Numbered from the stretch's first letter, positions 52,310 through 61,286 are shown. The stretch: 64,000 bases of DNA from Allocoprobacillus sp002160865 (GCF_042850985.1 NZ_AP031415.1:1488001-1552000), one strand, 5' to 3'. Notes: a model not told the origin generated them from the letters alone. Numbers and translations are program-made.

Positions 52310-53658
52310 CGTTCATAATAATCTTTTATAGCAGAAATTGATTTCTTTTTAAAACTTATATACATATATCCAAGTACCGCAGTTGATACAACAAATAGAG
52401 CTGTTGTTCCAATAAATACATAAGTTAATGTATTATCATTTTCTTCTTCAACAGGAGTATATTTTTGTAATGTCCCTTCAGTATCTTCATATGTATATAA
52501 TTGAGTTTCCCCAGCTTCATTCATTAAATAGACAAGTGTATAATGTGATAAAGCCTCATCTTCAAATTTCCATCCACTTAATTCAACATCACCAATTTTA
52601 ATAGTTGCTGTTTTTAAATCTTGGATAGCTTCCAAATTATCTGGGGCATCCATAAGAACATATGTTTTTCCATTAACAGCTACAGTTTGATATTTACTCA
52701 AAACTTTATTATTATCTACATCATAAATATAAAATCCTGTGCTATCATCTTCATTTTGTAAATATAATAAAGTCAATCCCATATCTTTATTTTGTAAAGC
52801 TGTCACATCTTTATTGTCAATTTTTATTGTTGATTTTTCAAATCCTTTTGGCACATCCGTTTTAGATAAATCATTTAAAATTCCTAAATTTTGATCACCC
52901 AATTTAACAAATTGTGTTGGTTTTTCCGTCACATAAACACTTATCGTATAAGTTTTCTTGCTACCATCTTCAGCAGTAACTGTAACTGTAAAATTATTTT
53001 CTCCAATTTTCAATTCTTTTTTCCCTGTTCCAGAAACTTTTGCTTTACTATCTTTAGCTTTAGCACTTATAGTTAGCGATTCTGTTTCGCTTGTTAAATC
53101 AACTTTATATGTTGTTGTTCCAGAAGAAAACTTTGGCGATAAAGTTCCTTCGGAAACACTTAATGAAGATAAATTCTTTTCACTTGATTTTTTTACTTCT
53201 GGTTCTTGAGTTGTAGTTGTATTTGAAGAACTAGTAGAGTTATTTGATGAACTAGAAGAACTGTTTGATGAACTTTGTTTATTTGATACAGTTATTTTTC
53301 GACTTCCTCCAACACTAACATAACTTCCATTTAATACAGCATTAGAACTATCACTTATAGCTACTGTTATTGTTCCTGTAGAAGTAGGCGTGACTGTTAC
53401 ACTCCCAGAAAAAGTTTTTGGGTTCCCAGTCATTGATACATCTACAATTTGAATAGTTCCATTCGTTCCGCAACCACTTACAGTCGCCTTTAAATCTACA
53501 GTGTTAACATTTGGAACAGAAACAGTCACACGTAAACTTTCTCCAACTTTAGGTGAAGATGAAGAAAAACTAATTGATGAAGCTGCATATACTGTTTTTA
53601 TGTTAATAAGCATGAAAACAGTTGTCAAAATAATACAAATACTTTTTATTTTTTTCAT
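52294..53658 (-). CDS. Membrane-anchored surface protein with Ig-like and cadherin-like domains
   Basis: A 454-residue exported protein. A signal peptide (about 1-25, ending VYAA) is followed by a beta-sandwich domain (26-125: SISFSSSSPKVGESLRVTVSVPN ... GTITVAISDSS), a Ser/Asn/Thr linker (about 125-160), a cadherin-like beta sandwich (160-250: LSVSEGTLSPKF, TTYKVDLTSE, TVTAEDGSKKTYTISV), an unassigned region, and a C-terminal helix near 412-436 with a basic tail. The first sandwich is in the place cohesin-like domains often take, but I cannot confirm a cohesin. It lies 16 nt after the dockerin-glucosaminidase gene, in one operon. Confidence 0.85.
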   Translation of the reverse strand: MKKIKSICIILTTVFMLINIKTVYAASSISFSSSSPKVGESLRVTVSVPNVNTVDLKATVSGCGTNGTIQIVDVSMTGNPKTFSGSVTVTPTSTGTITVAISDSSNAVLNGSYVSVGGSRKITVSNKQSSSNSSSSSSNNSTSSSNTTTTQEPEVKKSSEKNLSSLSVSEGTLSPKFSSGTTTYKVDLTSETESLTISAKAKDSKAKVSGTGKKELKIGENNFTVTVTAEDGSKKTYTISVYVTEKPTQFVKLGDQNLGILNDLSKTDVPKGFEKSTIKIDNKDVTALQNKDMGLTLLYLQNEDDSTGFYIYDVDNNKVLSKYQTVAVNGKTYVLMDAPDNLEAIQDLKTATIKIGDVELSGWKFEDEALSHYTLVYLMNEAGETQLYTYEDTEGTLQKYTPVEEENDNTLTYVFIGTTALFVVSTAVLGYMYISFKKKSISAIKDYYERKNQG

Positions 53659-53674
53659 AAAAATATAAAACTCC

Positions 53675-55522
53675 TTATTTCTTTAATATAATTTGAATAA
53701 CATTGTACATATCCATTGAATCAATTTTGTTATCAGAATTAGTATCGGCTGCTTTATAATTATTTCCAGTTAATTTTGATTTACCCAAAATATGCTGAAT
53801 TATTTGATACATATCCATTGAATCAACTTTTCCATCACTATTCACATCTCCTCGTGTATAAGATGTAGAACCATCTGAGGTACTACTATCACTACCATTT
53901 GTAACAATTGTTACATCTGATGCTGGAATATATAAATAATCCCTTGAAAAACTATATTTATTATCCCAATCTGTATCAGTACGAGAACTGTTTAATGCTG
54001 TATCACTTTGAATTTTATGCCATTTCTTACCAGATACTGTAACAGTATCTAAAATAATCACTGGTAAATTATAAGTACGTGGACTATTACCACTTCCTAA
54101 AGTATGTGTTACAGTTGAATTAGGTTCTTTATAAAGCTTATAGCTTTTTTGCTGCCCATTAATAATACCAATTGTATATTTATTATAATCACTTCCATAA
54201 TTATAATAATAATTAACACTTGCAGCTTTTTCTCCCCAATATGGGTCAGATGCATAACGCACATTAATACCAGACAATTTATCTCCTAAATGTCCGCCAT
54301 TATAACGCCAATCTTCGTTATCCAAGTAACCATTAGAAATAAATTTTTCAGCATGATATTTTATACTTGTTTGTGGATTAGCATAACCATTTGCTCCATA
54401 ATATGGGTTACTATCTACAGCACCATGTCCAAACAAATTATTTTTATCCATTGCAATTGCACTTGTTCCCCAAGCACTCTCATTTCCAGAAACACCAAAC
54501 ATTAATAATGCATTTGTACCATATGTATTTTGATTTTCAATATAATATTGTCCCATATTCTTCATTTTTGAAGAACTTGAACCAGCTTTATCATTTGTAA
54601 TAGCATTAAAGTTTGATGCTGTTAAAGTTGTTTTAGAACGATGTGAGAGAAATTGATAGTAATTATAAAATGGGTTTGATTTATTAACAGCATTAGGATA
54701 AGATGTATTGCTATTTTGATAATCTTTAATCATTGTTGGATAACTTGTATAGAAATAATGACCATCGTAGCTATAGTATGTCGTTCCTGTATTTAAATAG
54801 CTTGGTTTTTTTCCAACTCTTTGCTTACTAGAGCCATTTGTTCCATAATAATATATATGATATAAATAGCCATCTTCTACTTTATAATGAGAAATTTTAG
54901 TTTCTTTATCTTTATAATCAACAATAGTCACATCATTTTTATTAAAATCCATAATAGTCCCAGCCTGTTTTGCACGAATTTTACCATTGACTGTTCCAAT
55001 ATAAGCTGCATCCTTAGCATAGCTTCCTGTCGTATAACCATCATAACCAGTCAAAACATTATCATAAGTCAAATAACTATTTCCATCATGACCTTTTGCA
55101 TTCAAATATACAACACCATATTCAATATCTTTTGTTTTTTCTTCTACTGCATATGTTGTAGCAGAAAAGGTTCTGGCACGTAATTTAGATTTTGCATTCA
55201 CCTTATTATCCAAAGCTTCTTGAGCTTCTTCTTCACTTTCATAAGTTGCAATAACTTCTTTTTCATCACCAGTTTTGGCAATCAAATCATATTCTTTCGT
55301 TTCTTCTATAATCTTAGAATCATCATTTTCAATATCATCAAAATCAATAATAGATGTACTTCCATCTTCGTTAATAACAGTAAAATAATCTGTAATTTCA
55401 GGACCACTTTGAGCTTCGTCCTTTGCCTCTACTTGATTTTGATTTGTCACATTTATAAATAACCCCATAATTAAAGTTAAAGAGATAATAAACATACTCA
55501 ATTGAAATACTTTTTTCCTCAT
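53675..55522 (-). CDS. Secreted N-acetylglucosaminidase with C-terminal dockerin
   Basis: A 615-residue autolysin-like protein from ATG 55522 (GGGGTG upstream). It has a signal peptide (about 1-33), an unassigned N-terminal half rich in Tyr, Thr and Asn, a glucosaminidase (LytG/FlgJ fold) domain near 280-420 with the acidic catalytic residue in GVSGNESAWGTSAIA (about 349) and NNLFGHGA, an SH3-like stretch, and a type I dockerin at about 557-615. The dockerin has two calcium-loop repeats, DVNSDGKVDSMDM and DTNSDNKIDSMDM, each followed by a helix. It likely cuts peptidoglycan glycan chains and docks to a cohesin partner. Confidence 0.9.
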   Translation of the reverse strand: MRKKVFQLSMFIISLTLIMGLFINVTNQNQVEAKDEAQSGPEITDYFTVINEDGSTSIIDFDDIENDDSKIIEETKEYDLIAKTGDEKEVIATYESEEEAQEALDNKVNAKSKLRARTFSATTYAVEEKTKDIEYGVVYLNAKGHDGNSYLTYDNVLTGYDGYTTGSYAKDAAYIGTVNGKIRAKQAGTIMDFNKNDVTIVDYKDKETKISHYKVEDGYLYHIYYYGTNGSSKQRVGKKPSYLNTGTTYYSYDGHYFYTSYPTMIKDYQNSNTSYPNAVNKSNPFYNYYQFLSHRSKTTLTASNFNAITNDKAGSSSSKMKNMGQYYIENQNTYGTNALLMFGVSGNESAWGTSAIAMDKNNLFGHGAVDSNPYYGANGYANPQTSIKYHAEKFISNGYLDNEDWRYNGGHLGDKLSGINVRYASDPYWGEKAASVNYYYNYGSDYNKYTIGIINGQQKSYKLYKEPNSTVTHTLGSGNSPRTYNLPVIILDTVTVSGKKWHKIQSDTALNSSRTDTDWDNKYSFSRDYLYIPASDVTIVTNGSDSSTSDGSTSYTRGDVNSDGKVDSMDMYQIIQHILGKSKLTGNNYKAADTNSDNKIDSMDMYNVIQIILKK

Positions 55523-55557
55523 TAAAACACCCCTTCTTTCATTACATTCCAAATAAA

Positions 55558-55586
55558 ATTATATTATATGAAAATATGAAATTCAA
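55558..55586 (-). promoter_or_regulatory. Predicted promoter of the surface operon
   Basis: Minus strand TTGAAT (55586-55581), 17 nt, TATAAT (55563-55558), about 35 nt before the glucosaminidase start. A second TATAAT overlaps at 55568-55563. Confidence 0.6.
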
Positions 55587-55611
55587 TCTATTTTCGTATA
55601 ATTTCACACAA

Positions 55612-55664
55612 AAAGATGAATTTTACAACAAAATTCCCAAGAAATGTTATAAAATATCATCTTT
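55612..55664 (-). terminator. Long-stem terminator of metA
   Basis: AAAGATGAATTTTA (55612-55625) pairs with TAAAATATCATCTTT (55650-55664) with one bulge; a large loop lies between. Confidence 0.55.
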
Positions 55665-56589
55665 CTTTTAATTCATCTAAATTATATGGTGTTTGTTGAT
55701 AAACATAATAGTTTAACCAGTTGGCAAATATTAAATAAGCGTGAGAACGCCATTTCACTTGAATTTCATTATGAATATCATCATTCAAATAGTAATTTTT
55801 AGGCATTTCACTGATAATATCAGGATTAGCTAAATCTCTTTTATACTCTTTGTCTAAAGTATCCGGATCATATTCAGGATGCCCAGTTACAAAGAAGCGT
55901 GAACCATCTTTAGAAGCAACAATATAAACCCCTGCTTCTTTTGACTCAGCTAAAATATCCAAATCATCAATCTTTTCGATATCTTCTTTAGAAACACTTG
56001 TATAACGAGAATGCGGAGCATAAAACTGGTAATCAAAACCTCTTAATATTTTTCTTTGCATCTTTTCAACATTTGTATGGTGTAAATAAACGCCTGTCAA
56101 CTTATGTGATAATAAATATTTTGAAACACCATAAAAGTAATATAATGCTGCCTGTGCAGCCCAACAAATAAAGAAGGAACTAAAAACATGTGTTTTTGAC
56201 CATTCTAATAATGTTGTGAGTTCATCCCAATAATCAACATCATGAAAATCCAACTTTTCAACAGGAGCCCCTGTAATAATAAGACCATCATATTTATTAT
56301 CTTTGATATCATCAAATGTTTTATAAAAAGCCAAAAGATGTTCTTTAGAAACATTTTTAGAATCATGACTTGCCATATGAATCCAATCAACTTCTATTTG
56401 TAGTGGTGTATTGGATAAAAGCCTTAATAATTGTGTTTCAGTCACAATCTTGGTTGGCATAATATTTAAAATAAGTAATTTTAAAGGTCGAATTCTTTGT
56501 GTCGTTGCACGTGTTTCATTCATTATAAAAATATTTTCTTCTTTCAATATTTTTGCTGCTGGTAAATTATCTGGTATTTTAATTGGCAC
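55657..56589 (-). CDS. metA: Homoserine O-acyltransferase MetA, predicted acetyl-CoA type
   Basis: First step of methionine synthesis from homoserine. It has 310 residues. Cys142 in FFICWAAQAALYYFYG is the acyl-accepting nucleophile, and TGHPEYDPDTL (His near 237, Glu near 239) completes the site. Residue 111 is Glu (TGAPVEKLDF); Glu at this place blocks succinyl-CoA in the Bacillus enzyme and selects acetyl-CoA, whereas Gly marks succinyltransferases. The sequence starts MPIKIPDNLPAAKILKEENIF as in the family. The other methionine genes are not in the window. No SAM riboswitch or T-box is evident in the 59 nt upstream. Confidence 0.95.
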   Translation of the reverse strand: MPIKIPDNLPAAKILKEENIFIMNETRATTQRIRPLKLLILNIMPTKIVTETQLLRLLSNTPLQIEVDWIHMASHDSKNVSKEHLLAFYKTFDDIKDNKYDGLIITGAPVEKLDFHDVDYWDELTTLLEWSKTHVFSSFFICWAAQAALYYFYGVSKYLLSHKLTGVYLHHTNVEKMQRKILRGFDYQFYAPHSRYTSVSKEDIEKIDDLDILAESKEAGVYIVASKDGSRFFVTGHPEYDPDTLDKEYKRDLANPDIISEMPKNYYLNDDIHNEIQVKWRSHAYLIFANWLNYYVYQQTPYNLDELKER

Positions 56590-56648
56590 AATTATCCCTC
56601 ATTTCAATGAGTATTGTAACATATTTTACAAAAGACTTGAACATTCTT

Positions 56649-57875
56649 TTAAAAAGAAATCAATTCATTAAAGACTTGAATAATAAAGGCATCACTCATT
56701 CCTGCTAAATAATCTATAATACTTTTTTCAAATGCTTGAAAATCTTTCTCAAAATCATAAACAATTTGATTCTTGTATTGTTCTTTTCTTGGATATTGTT
56801 TTATGTATGCATATTTTTCTAACCATGTTAAATAATGACCGATTAACTTTGGATATTGATTAAGATCTTGTTTTAATTTTTGTATAAAATCATCATATTG
56901 TTTATAATCATATAAAAAATCAAAAAGCGAATTTAATATTAAAGATACATATTTTTCATGAATCTGAACTCTTTTGATTAAATAAATGTTTTGATAATTA
57001 AACTTCATAATAACTTTCATTTTATCAAATGCTTCCTGTGATAAACCTATTCCTTTTTCAACCGATGAATTTTCAACAACATCATGAATAAAGTAATTCA
57101 CAACAGAACCATTATTAATTGCATAAAACTGATAAGTTCCCATTTGATTTAATTGATCTCTTAATTCATCAATTTGTGATTGTTTTAAAACATGAAGTCT
57201 TAAGGCATCTTCGATATCTCTTGCGAGATAAGCAATTTTATCTGCCATTTTCACAACGCAACCCTCATAGGTAAAAGGATTATATTCTCCAGCATACTGA
57301 TAAGCGTTTAAATCAATATATTCTTTTCTTTTTTGAATGTATTTTTGATTCATTTCACCACAGTGCGAAATGATTCCATCTCTTACAGCATAAGTCAAAT
57401 TTAAATTATATTGATTATGCTGATTATCTTCTAAAAGTTCAATGTGATCAACAAAATGTAAGCTATTTTTTTCATGCCAGAATCTATCTAATTGATGTGA
57501 CTGTGCAATTTGTGTCAAAATAGTTTCTCCACCATGCCCAAAAGGTGCATGTCCTAAATCATGTCCTACAGCAATCGCTTTTGTTAATTCAGTATTTAAA
57601 CCTAATTGATGTGCTATAGTATAAGAAATAGATTCTACCAGATTCACATGTTCGCTACGTGTACAGACATGATCATCTTCAACTGCAAAGAAAACTTGTG
57701 TTTTATGTTTTAATCGGCGATAAGCCTGTGAAAAAATAATTCTTGTATAATCTCTTGCAAATTCACTTCTTAAATCATATCTTCTTTGATATATATTCGC
57801 ACATCTTTTGATTGCTTTTTGATAATCAGGATGTTGTTCAAACATTCCATATTCGTCAAATTTCTTTTCCTTCAT
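56649..57875 (-). CDS. dgt: Deoxyguanosinetriphosphate triphosphohydrolase (dGTPase-like HD protein)
   Basis: HD-domain enzyme that splits dNTPs to deoxynucleosides and triphosphate. It has 408 residues. SEHVNLVESIS supplies His76, and GHDLGHAPFGHGGE the HD pair His105-Asp106; AYRRLKHKTQVF upstream is the family start. KMADKIAYLARDIEDA carries the fourth ligand. Nucleotide specificity is not set by sequence. GAGAGGTAA precedes the ATG. It is divergent from the fRMsr gene with overlapping leaders. Confidence 0.93.
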   Translation of the reverse strand: MKEKKFDEYGMFEQHPDYQKAIKRCANIYQRRYDLRSEFARDYTRIIFSQAYRRLKHKTQVFFAVEDDHVCTRSEHVNLVESISYTIAHQLGLNTELTKAIAVGHDLGHAPFGHGGETILTQIAQSHQLDRFWHEKNSLHFVDHIELLEDNQHNQYNLNLTYAVRDGIISHCGEMNQKYIQKRKEYIDLNAYQYAGEYNPFTYEGCVVKMADKIAYLARDIEDALRLHVLKQSQIDELRDQLNQMGTYQFYAINNGSVVNYFIHDVVENSSVEKGIGLSQEAFDKMKVIMKFNYQNIYLIKRVQIHEKYVSLILNSLFDFLYDYKQYDDFIQKLKQDLNQYPKLIGHYLTWLEKYAYIKQYPRKEQYKNQIVYDFEKDFQAFEKSIIDYLAGMSDAFIIQVFNELISF

Positions 57876-57929
57876 TTTTGTTACCTCTCTATGTTATACT
57901 CATGTTATAACAAAAAAGGAGTGAAAGCA

Positions 57930-58412
57930 ATGGATACACAATTATTTTTACAACAAGCCCATGAATTAGTAAAAGATGAAAAAAATGTTGTTGCTAATAT
58001 GGCAAATATTTCTGCATTTTTAAATGAAATTCTTCCAAATATTAATTGGGTAGGATTTTATCTATTAGAAGACAAAGAACTTGTTTTAGGTCCATTTCAA
58101 GGAAAGGTTGCCTGTTTGAGAATTCCCGTAGGGCAAGGTGTATGTGGTAAAGCAGCCCTTCTACAGCAAACTGTATGTGTCGGTGATGTTCACCAATTCA
58201 GTGGGCATATTGCCTGTGATGAACGCAGTAAAAGTGAGATTGTAATTCCTATTATAGTTCGTCATGAACTTGTTGGAGTTTTAGATATTGATTCTCCTTA
58301 TTTTAATAGGTTTACAGCTTATGATCAGAAATTCTTAGAAAGTATAGTAGATATAATTGCAAAAGAAATTTTTGAAAAAGTCATGCCTAAAAAAGAAGTT
58401 CATAGAATATAA
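57930..58412 (+). CDS. msrC: Free methionine-(R)-sulfoxide reductase (GAF domain)
   Basis: Reduces free Met-R-sulfoxide, an oxidative-stress product. It has 160 residues from ATG 57930 (AAAGGAGTG upstream); longer frames cross the divergent dgt start. INWVGFYLLE and HIACDERSKSEIVIPI are the fRMsr hallmarks. Three catalytic cysteines are at 62, 72 and 96, with the 10- and 24-residue spacings of the Escherichia coli enzyme. It acts in the cytoplasm, probably reduced by thioredoxin. Confidence 0.92.
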   Translation: MDTQLFLQQAHELVKDEKNVVANMANISAFLNEILPNINWVGFYLLEDKELVLGPFQGKVACLRIPVGQGVCGKAALLQQTVCVGDVHQFSGHIACDERSKSEIVIPIIVRHELVGVLDIDSPYFNRFTAYDQKFLESIVDIIAKEIFEKVMPKKEVHRI

Positions 58413-58456
58413 AAGACAATGCTTTTATTTCATGATGAAATTAAGCATTGTCTTTT
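58411..58456. terminator. Bidirectional terminator, fRMsr / ptsI
   Basis: AAAAGACAATGCTT (58411-58424) pairs with AAGCATTGTCTTTT (58443-58456). The loop holds a nested ATTTCAT/ATGAAAT stem. Confidence 0.88.
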
Positions 58457-58459
58457 TCA

Positions 58460-60175
58460 TTATTTTTTAACAACTTTTTCTACTAATGCAACAACTTCTT
58501 CCATTGTTGTACAGTTAATAGCCTGATTAGCTAAATCTGCCATTTCTTTTTGAGATAATCCTCTAATTAATTTTCTTTGAGCCAAAATAGATGTTGCTGA
58601 CATAGAGAATTCATCTAATCCTAGACCTAATAATAATGGTGCAGCCATTGGTTCTCCTGCCATTTCACCACACATACCAGCCCATTTACCTTCTTTATGT
58701 GCTGATTCAATAACATGTTTAACCAAACGTAAAATAGATGGATTAAATGGTTGATATAAGTAAGATACACCAGAAGACATTCTATCTGCAGCAAATGTAT
58801 ATTGAATTAAATCATTTGTTCCAATTGAGAAGAAGTCCACTTCTTTTGCAAATTGATCTGCCAATACAGCAGCAGCAGGAATTTCAATCATAATACCTAC
58901 CTGTAATGTATCAGATACTTTAACACCTTCTGCAATTAATTTTTCTTTTTCTTCCATTAAGATACCTTTAGCTTTTCTAAATTCTCCTAATGTTGCAATC
59001 ATTGGGAACATAATTCTTAAATCACCATAAACTGATGCTCTTAATAATGCTCTCAATTGTGTTCTAAAGATATCTTCTCTTTGGAAACATAAACGAATTG
59101 CACGAACGCCTAAGAAAGGATTCATTTCTTTTGGTAAATCAATAGCTTCAATTTCTTTATCTCCACCAATGTCAAGTGTTCTAACAACAACTGGTTTACC
59201 AGCCATTCCTTCTAAGATTTCTTTATAAACTTCAAATTGTTTTTCTTCAGTAGGTAATTCAGCAGATTCCATATATAAGAATTCTGTTCTAAATAAACCT
59301 ACACCTTCACCACCATTTTCTCTCACACCTTCAAGGTCTTTTGGTGAACCGATATTAGCAACCAATTCAACTTGATGACCATCAGTTGAAACAGTTTTTT
59401 CATTCACTAATTTCTTTAATTCTTCTCTATATGCGATATAATCATCACGTTTTTGAGTATATTCTTTAATAGTATCTTCATCAGGATTAATCATGACAAC
59501 TCCTTCAATACCATCAAGAGCAATCATATCACCATCTTTAACTTCATCAGTGATTGTTTTACAAGCTACTACTGCAGGAATTTCTAAACTTCTAGCCATA
59601 ATTGCTGAATGTGAAGTTCTTCCACCAATATTTGTTGCAAATCCTCTTACAAGATTTTTATTTAATTGAGCTGTATCAGAAGGTGTTAAATCATCAGCAA
59701 TAATCACAACTTCTTCATCAATCAAAGCTGGATTAGGCAAAGATTTACCTAAAAGATTTGCTAAAAGACGACGAGATACATCTTTAATATCAGCAGCTCT
59801 TTCTCTAAAGTATTCGTCCCCCATAGATTCAAACATAGCCACAAAAGTATTAGCCACTTCTTCTAAAGCTGCAGCAGCATTACATTTTTCATTTCTAATC
59901 TTATCTTCTACTTGAGTTTTCAATTCAGGATCAGATAAAACCAATGCATGTGCATCAAATACAGCAGCTTCTTCAGCAGATAAATTTTTTGAAGCAGCTT
60001 CTTTGATTGCTTCAAGTTGCTTACTCGTACAATCCATTGCATCTTCATAAGCTTTAATTTCTTTTTCAACGTCTTCAACAGTTTCTTTTGTCACTGTCAA
60101 ATCAGGCATAACTAATTTGTATGCTTTTGCAATTGCAATACCATTAGATGCCGCAATTCCTTTAATCATTGTCAT
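58460..60175 (-). CDS. ptsI: PTS enzyme I, phosphoenolpyruvate-protein phosphotransferase
   Basis: Takes phosphate from PEP and passes it to HPr for sugar uptake. It has 571 residues. GGRTSHSAIMARSLEIPAVV holds the phosphorylated His near 188; the PEP-binding domain has GVGLFRTEFLYM, DIGGDKEI, and GMCGEMAGEP with the active Cys near 501. GGAGGT precedes the ATG. No ptsH adjoins it, contrary to Bacillus. It is divergent from nagB; a 25-bp palindrome lies between them. Confidence 0.97.
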   Translation of the reverse strand: MTMIKGIAASNGIAIAKAYKLVMPDLTVTKETVEDVEKEIKAYEDAMDCTSKQLEAIKEAASKNLSAEEAAVFDAHALVLSDPELKTQVEDKIRNEKCNAAAALEEVANTFVAMFESMGDEYFRERAADIKDVSRRLLANLLGKSLPNPALIDEEVVIIADDLTPSDTAQLNKNLVRGFATNIGGRTSHSAIMARSLEIPAVVACKTITDEVKDGDMIALDGIEGVVMINPDEDTIKEYTQKRDDYIAYREELKKLVNEKTVSTDGHQVELVANIGSPKDLEGVRENGGEGVGLFRTEFLYMESAELPTEEKQFEVYKEILEGMAGKPVVVRTLDIGGDKEIEAIDLPKEMNPFLGVRAIRLCFQREDIFRTQLRALLRASVYGDLRIMFPMIATLGEFRKAKGILMEEKEKLIAEGVKVSDTLQVGIMIEIPAAAVLADQFAKEVDFFSIGTNDLIQYTFAADRMSSGVSYLYQPFNPSILRLVKHVIESAHKEGKWAGMCGEMAGEPMAAPLLLGLGLDEFSMSATSILAQRKLIRGLSQKEMADLANQAINCTTMEEVVALVEKVVKK

Positions 60176-60256
60176 TTTGACCTACCTCCATATAGACTTA
60201 TTTTACCTTATTTTCCATATAAAATAAAGATTAAACTTTCTTTATTTCGTAAATTT

Positions 60257-60281
60257 TAAATTTTCAAATTTTGAAAATTTA
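60257..60281. promoter_or_regulatory. Perfect 25-bp palindrome, putative operator between ptsI and nagB
   Basis: TAAATTTTCAAA, one central T, then TTTGAAAATTTA: 12+1+12 with no mismatch. It lies 25 nt upstream of the nagB -10 and 82 nt upstream of ptsI. Confidence 0.55.
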
Positions 60282-60283
60282 CC

Positions 60284-60312
60284 TTTTCATTTCATAGTGC
60301 TTGTTATATAAT
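60284..60312 (+). promoter_or_regulatory. Predicted promoter of nagB
   Basis: TTTTCA (60284-60289), 17 nt, TATAAT (60307-60312), 26 nt before the ATG. The palindrome at 60257-60281 abuts the -35. Confidence 0.6.
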
Positions 60313-60338
60313 AAAGACATATTATAGGAGGGACAAAA

Positions 60339-61070
60339 ATGAAAGTCATTATTGTAAAAGATTATGAAGAAGCAAGCCAAAAAGCTTGTGAAATTATGTT
60401 GAATGTTATTAAGAATAATCCAACAGCCAATTTAGGTTTAGCTACGGGATCTACACCTATTAGACTCTATGAATTGATGAGAGAAGATCATAAGAAAAAT
60501 GGAACTTCTTATAAAACAATTAAGTCATTTAATCTTGATGAATATTTTGGTTTGGACCAATCTCATCCTCAAAGTTATCATTATTTTATGTGTCATAACT
60601 TATTTAATGAATTAGATATTGATATGAACAATGTTCATGTGCCAAAAGGTAATGGTGATATTGATGAAGAATGTAAAGCTTATAATCAATTATTAGAAGA
60701 TAATCCTATTGATATTCAATTATTAGGTATCGGTTCGAATGGGCATATTGGTTTTAATGAACCTGGAACACCTTTTGATTCAGTGACTCATAAAGTTGAT
60801 TTAAAACAATCTACAATTGAAGATAATGCACGTCTATTCTTTAATGGTAAAATTGAAGATGTACCTACTCAAGCAGTAAGTATGGGAATTGCAAATATCA
60901 TGAAAGCCAAAAAAGTATTACTTATTGCTTCTGGAGAAGGAAAAGCTAAAGCTATCCAAGCTACTGTTGAAGGTCCAAAAACAACAGATGTACCTGCAAG
61001 CGCATTACAAGATCATCCAGATTGTATTTTAATTGTTGATGAAGCTGCTGCAAGTCTATTAAAGAAATAA
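60339..61070 (+). CDS. nagB: Glucosamine-6-phosphate deaminase
   Basis: Converts glucosamine-6-phosphate to fructose-6-phosphate and ammonia, letting amino sugars enter glycolysis. It has 243 residues. LGLATGSTPIRLYELM is the phosphate-binding loop, FNLDEYFGL holds the catalytic Asp67, and GIGSNGHIGFNEPG has His136 and Glu141. TAGGAGGG precedes the ATG. No nagA adjoins it. Peptidoglycan-derived amino sugars from the window's glucosaminidase could feed it, which is inference. Confidence 0.97.
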   Translation: MKVIIVKDYEEASQKACEIMLNVIKNNPTANLGLATGSTPIRLYELMREDHKKNGTSYKTIKSFNLDEYFGLDQSHPQSYHYFMCHNLFNELDIDMNNVHVPKGNGDIDEECKAYNQLLEDNPIDIQLLGIGSNGHIGFNEPGTPFDSVTHKVDLKQSTIEDNARLFFNGKIEDVPTQAVSMGIANIMKAKKVLLIASGEGKAKAIQATVEGPKTTDVPASALQDHPDCILIVDEAAASLLKK

Positions 61071-61082
61071 ACATATGATTTT

Positions 61083-61117
61083 AAAAATCTCACTCCATAT
61101 AACGAGTGAGATTTTTT
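61083..61117 (+). terminator. Terminator of nagB
   Basis: AAAAATCTCACTC (61083-61095) pairs with GAGTGAGATTTTT (61104-61116), 8-nt loop, T-run after it. Confidence 0.9.
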
Positions 61118-61245
61118 ATATTTATAAAAAAAACTCCCTATGAAATAAAGAAATTCACAGGGAATCAAAAAAGCATATCTAATATGCCAGGAAAAATGAA
61201 ATGATTTTAAATAACTCCATCTTAAGGAAATCATGATGAAAGAAT

Positions 61246-61281
61246 AAAAAAAGGACGGAACCAGAAGAAGACTGGACCGTC
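61246..61281 (-). terminator. Terminator of the rRNA operon
   Basis: On the minus strand GACGG-TCCAG ... CTGG-TTCCGTC (61281-61254) forms a GC-rich hairpin with a small internal loop, followed by C and seven T residues. It lies directly after 5S. The 61117-61245 stretch between here and nagB holds only a weak CCCTATGAA/TTCACAGGG hairpin and no gene I can support. Confidence 0.88.
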
Positions 61282-61286
61282 ATGTG

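Noticed and set aside
53180..53280. Low-complexity tract that could be a microsatellite
   Set aside because: It encodes the Ser/Asn/Thr linker of the surface protein; codons are mixed and the frame is kept.
56590..56648. SAM riboswitch or T-box before metA
   Set aside because: The gap is only 59 nt and has no such motif.
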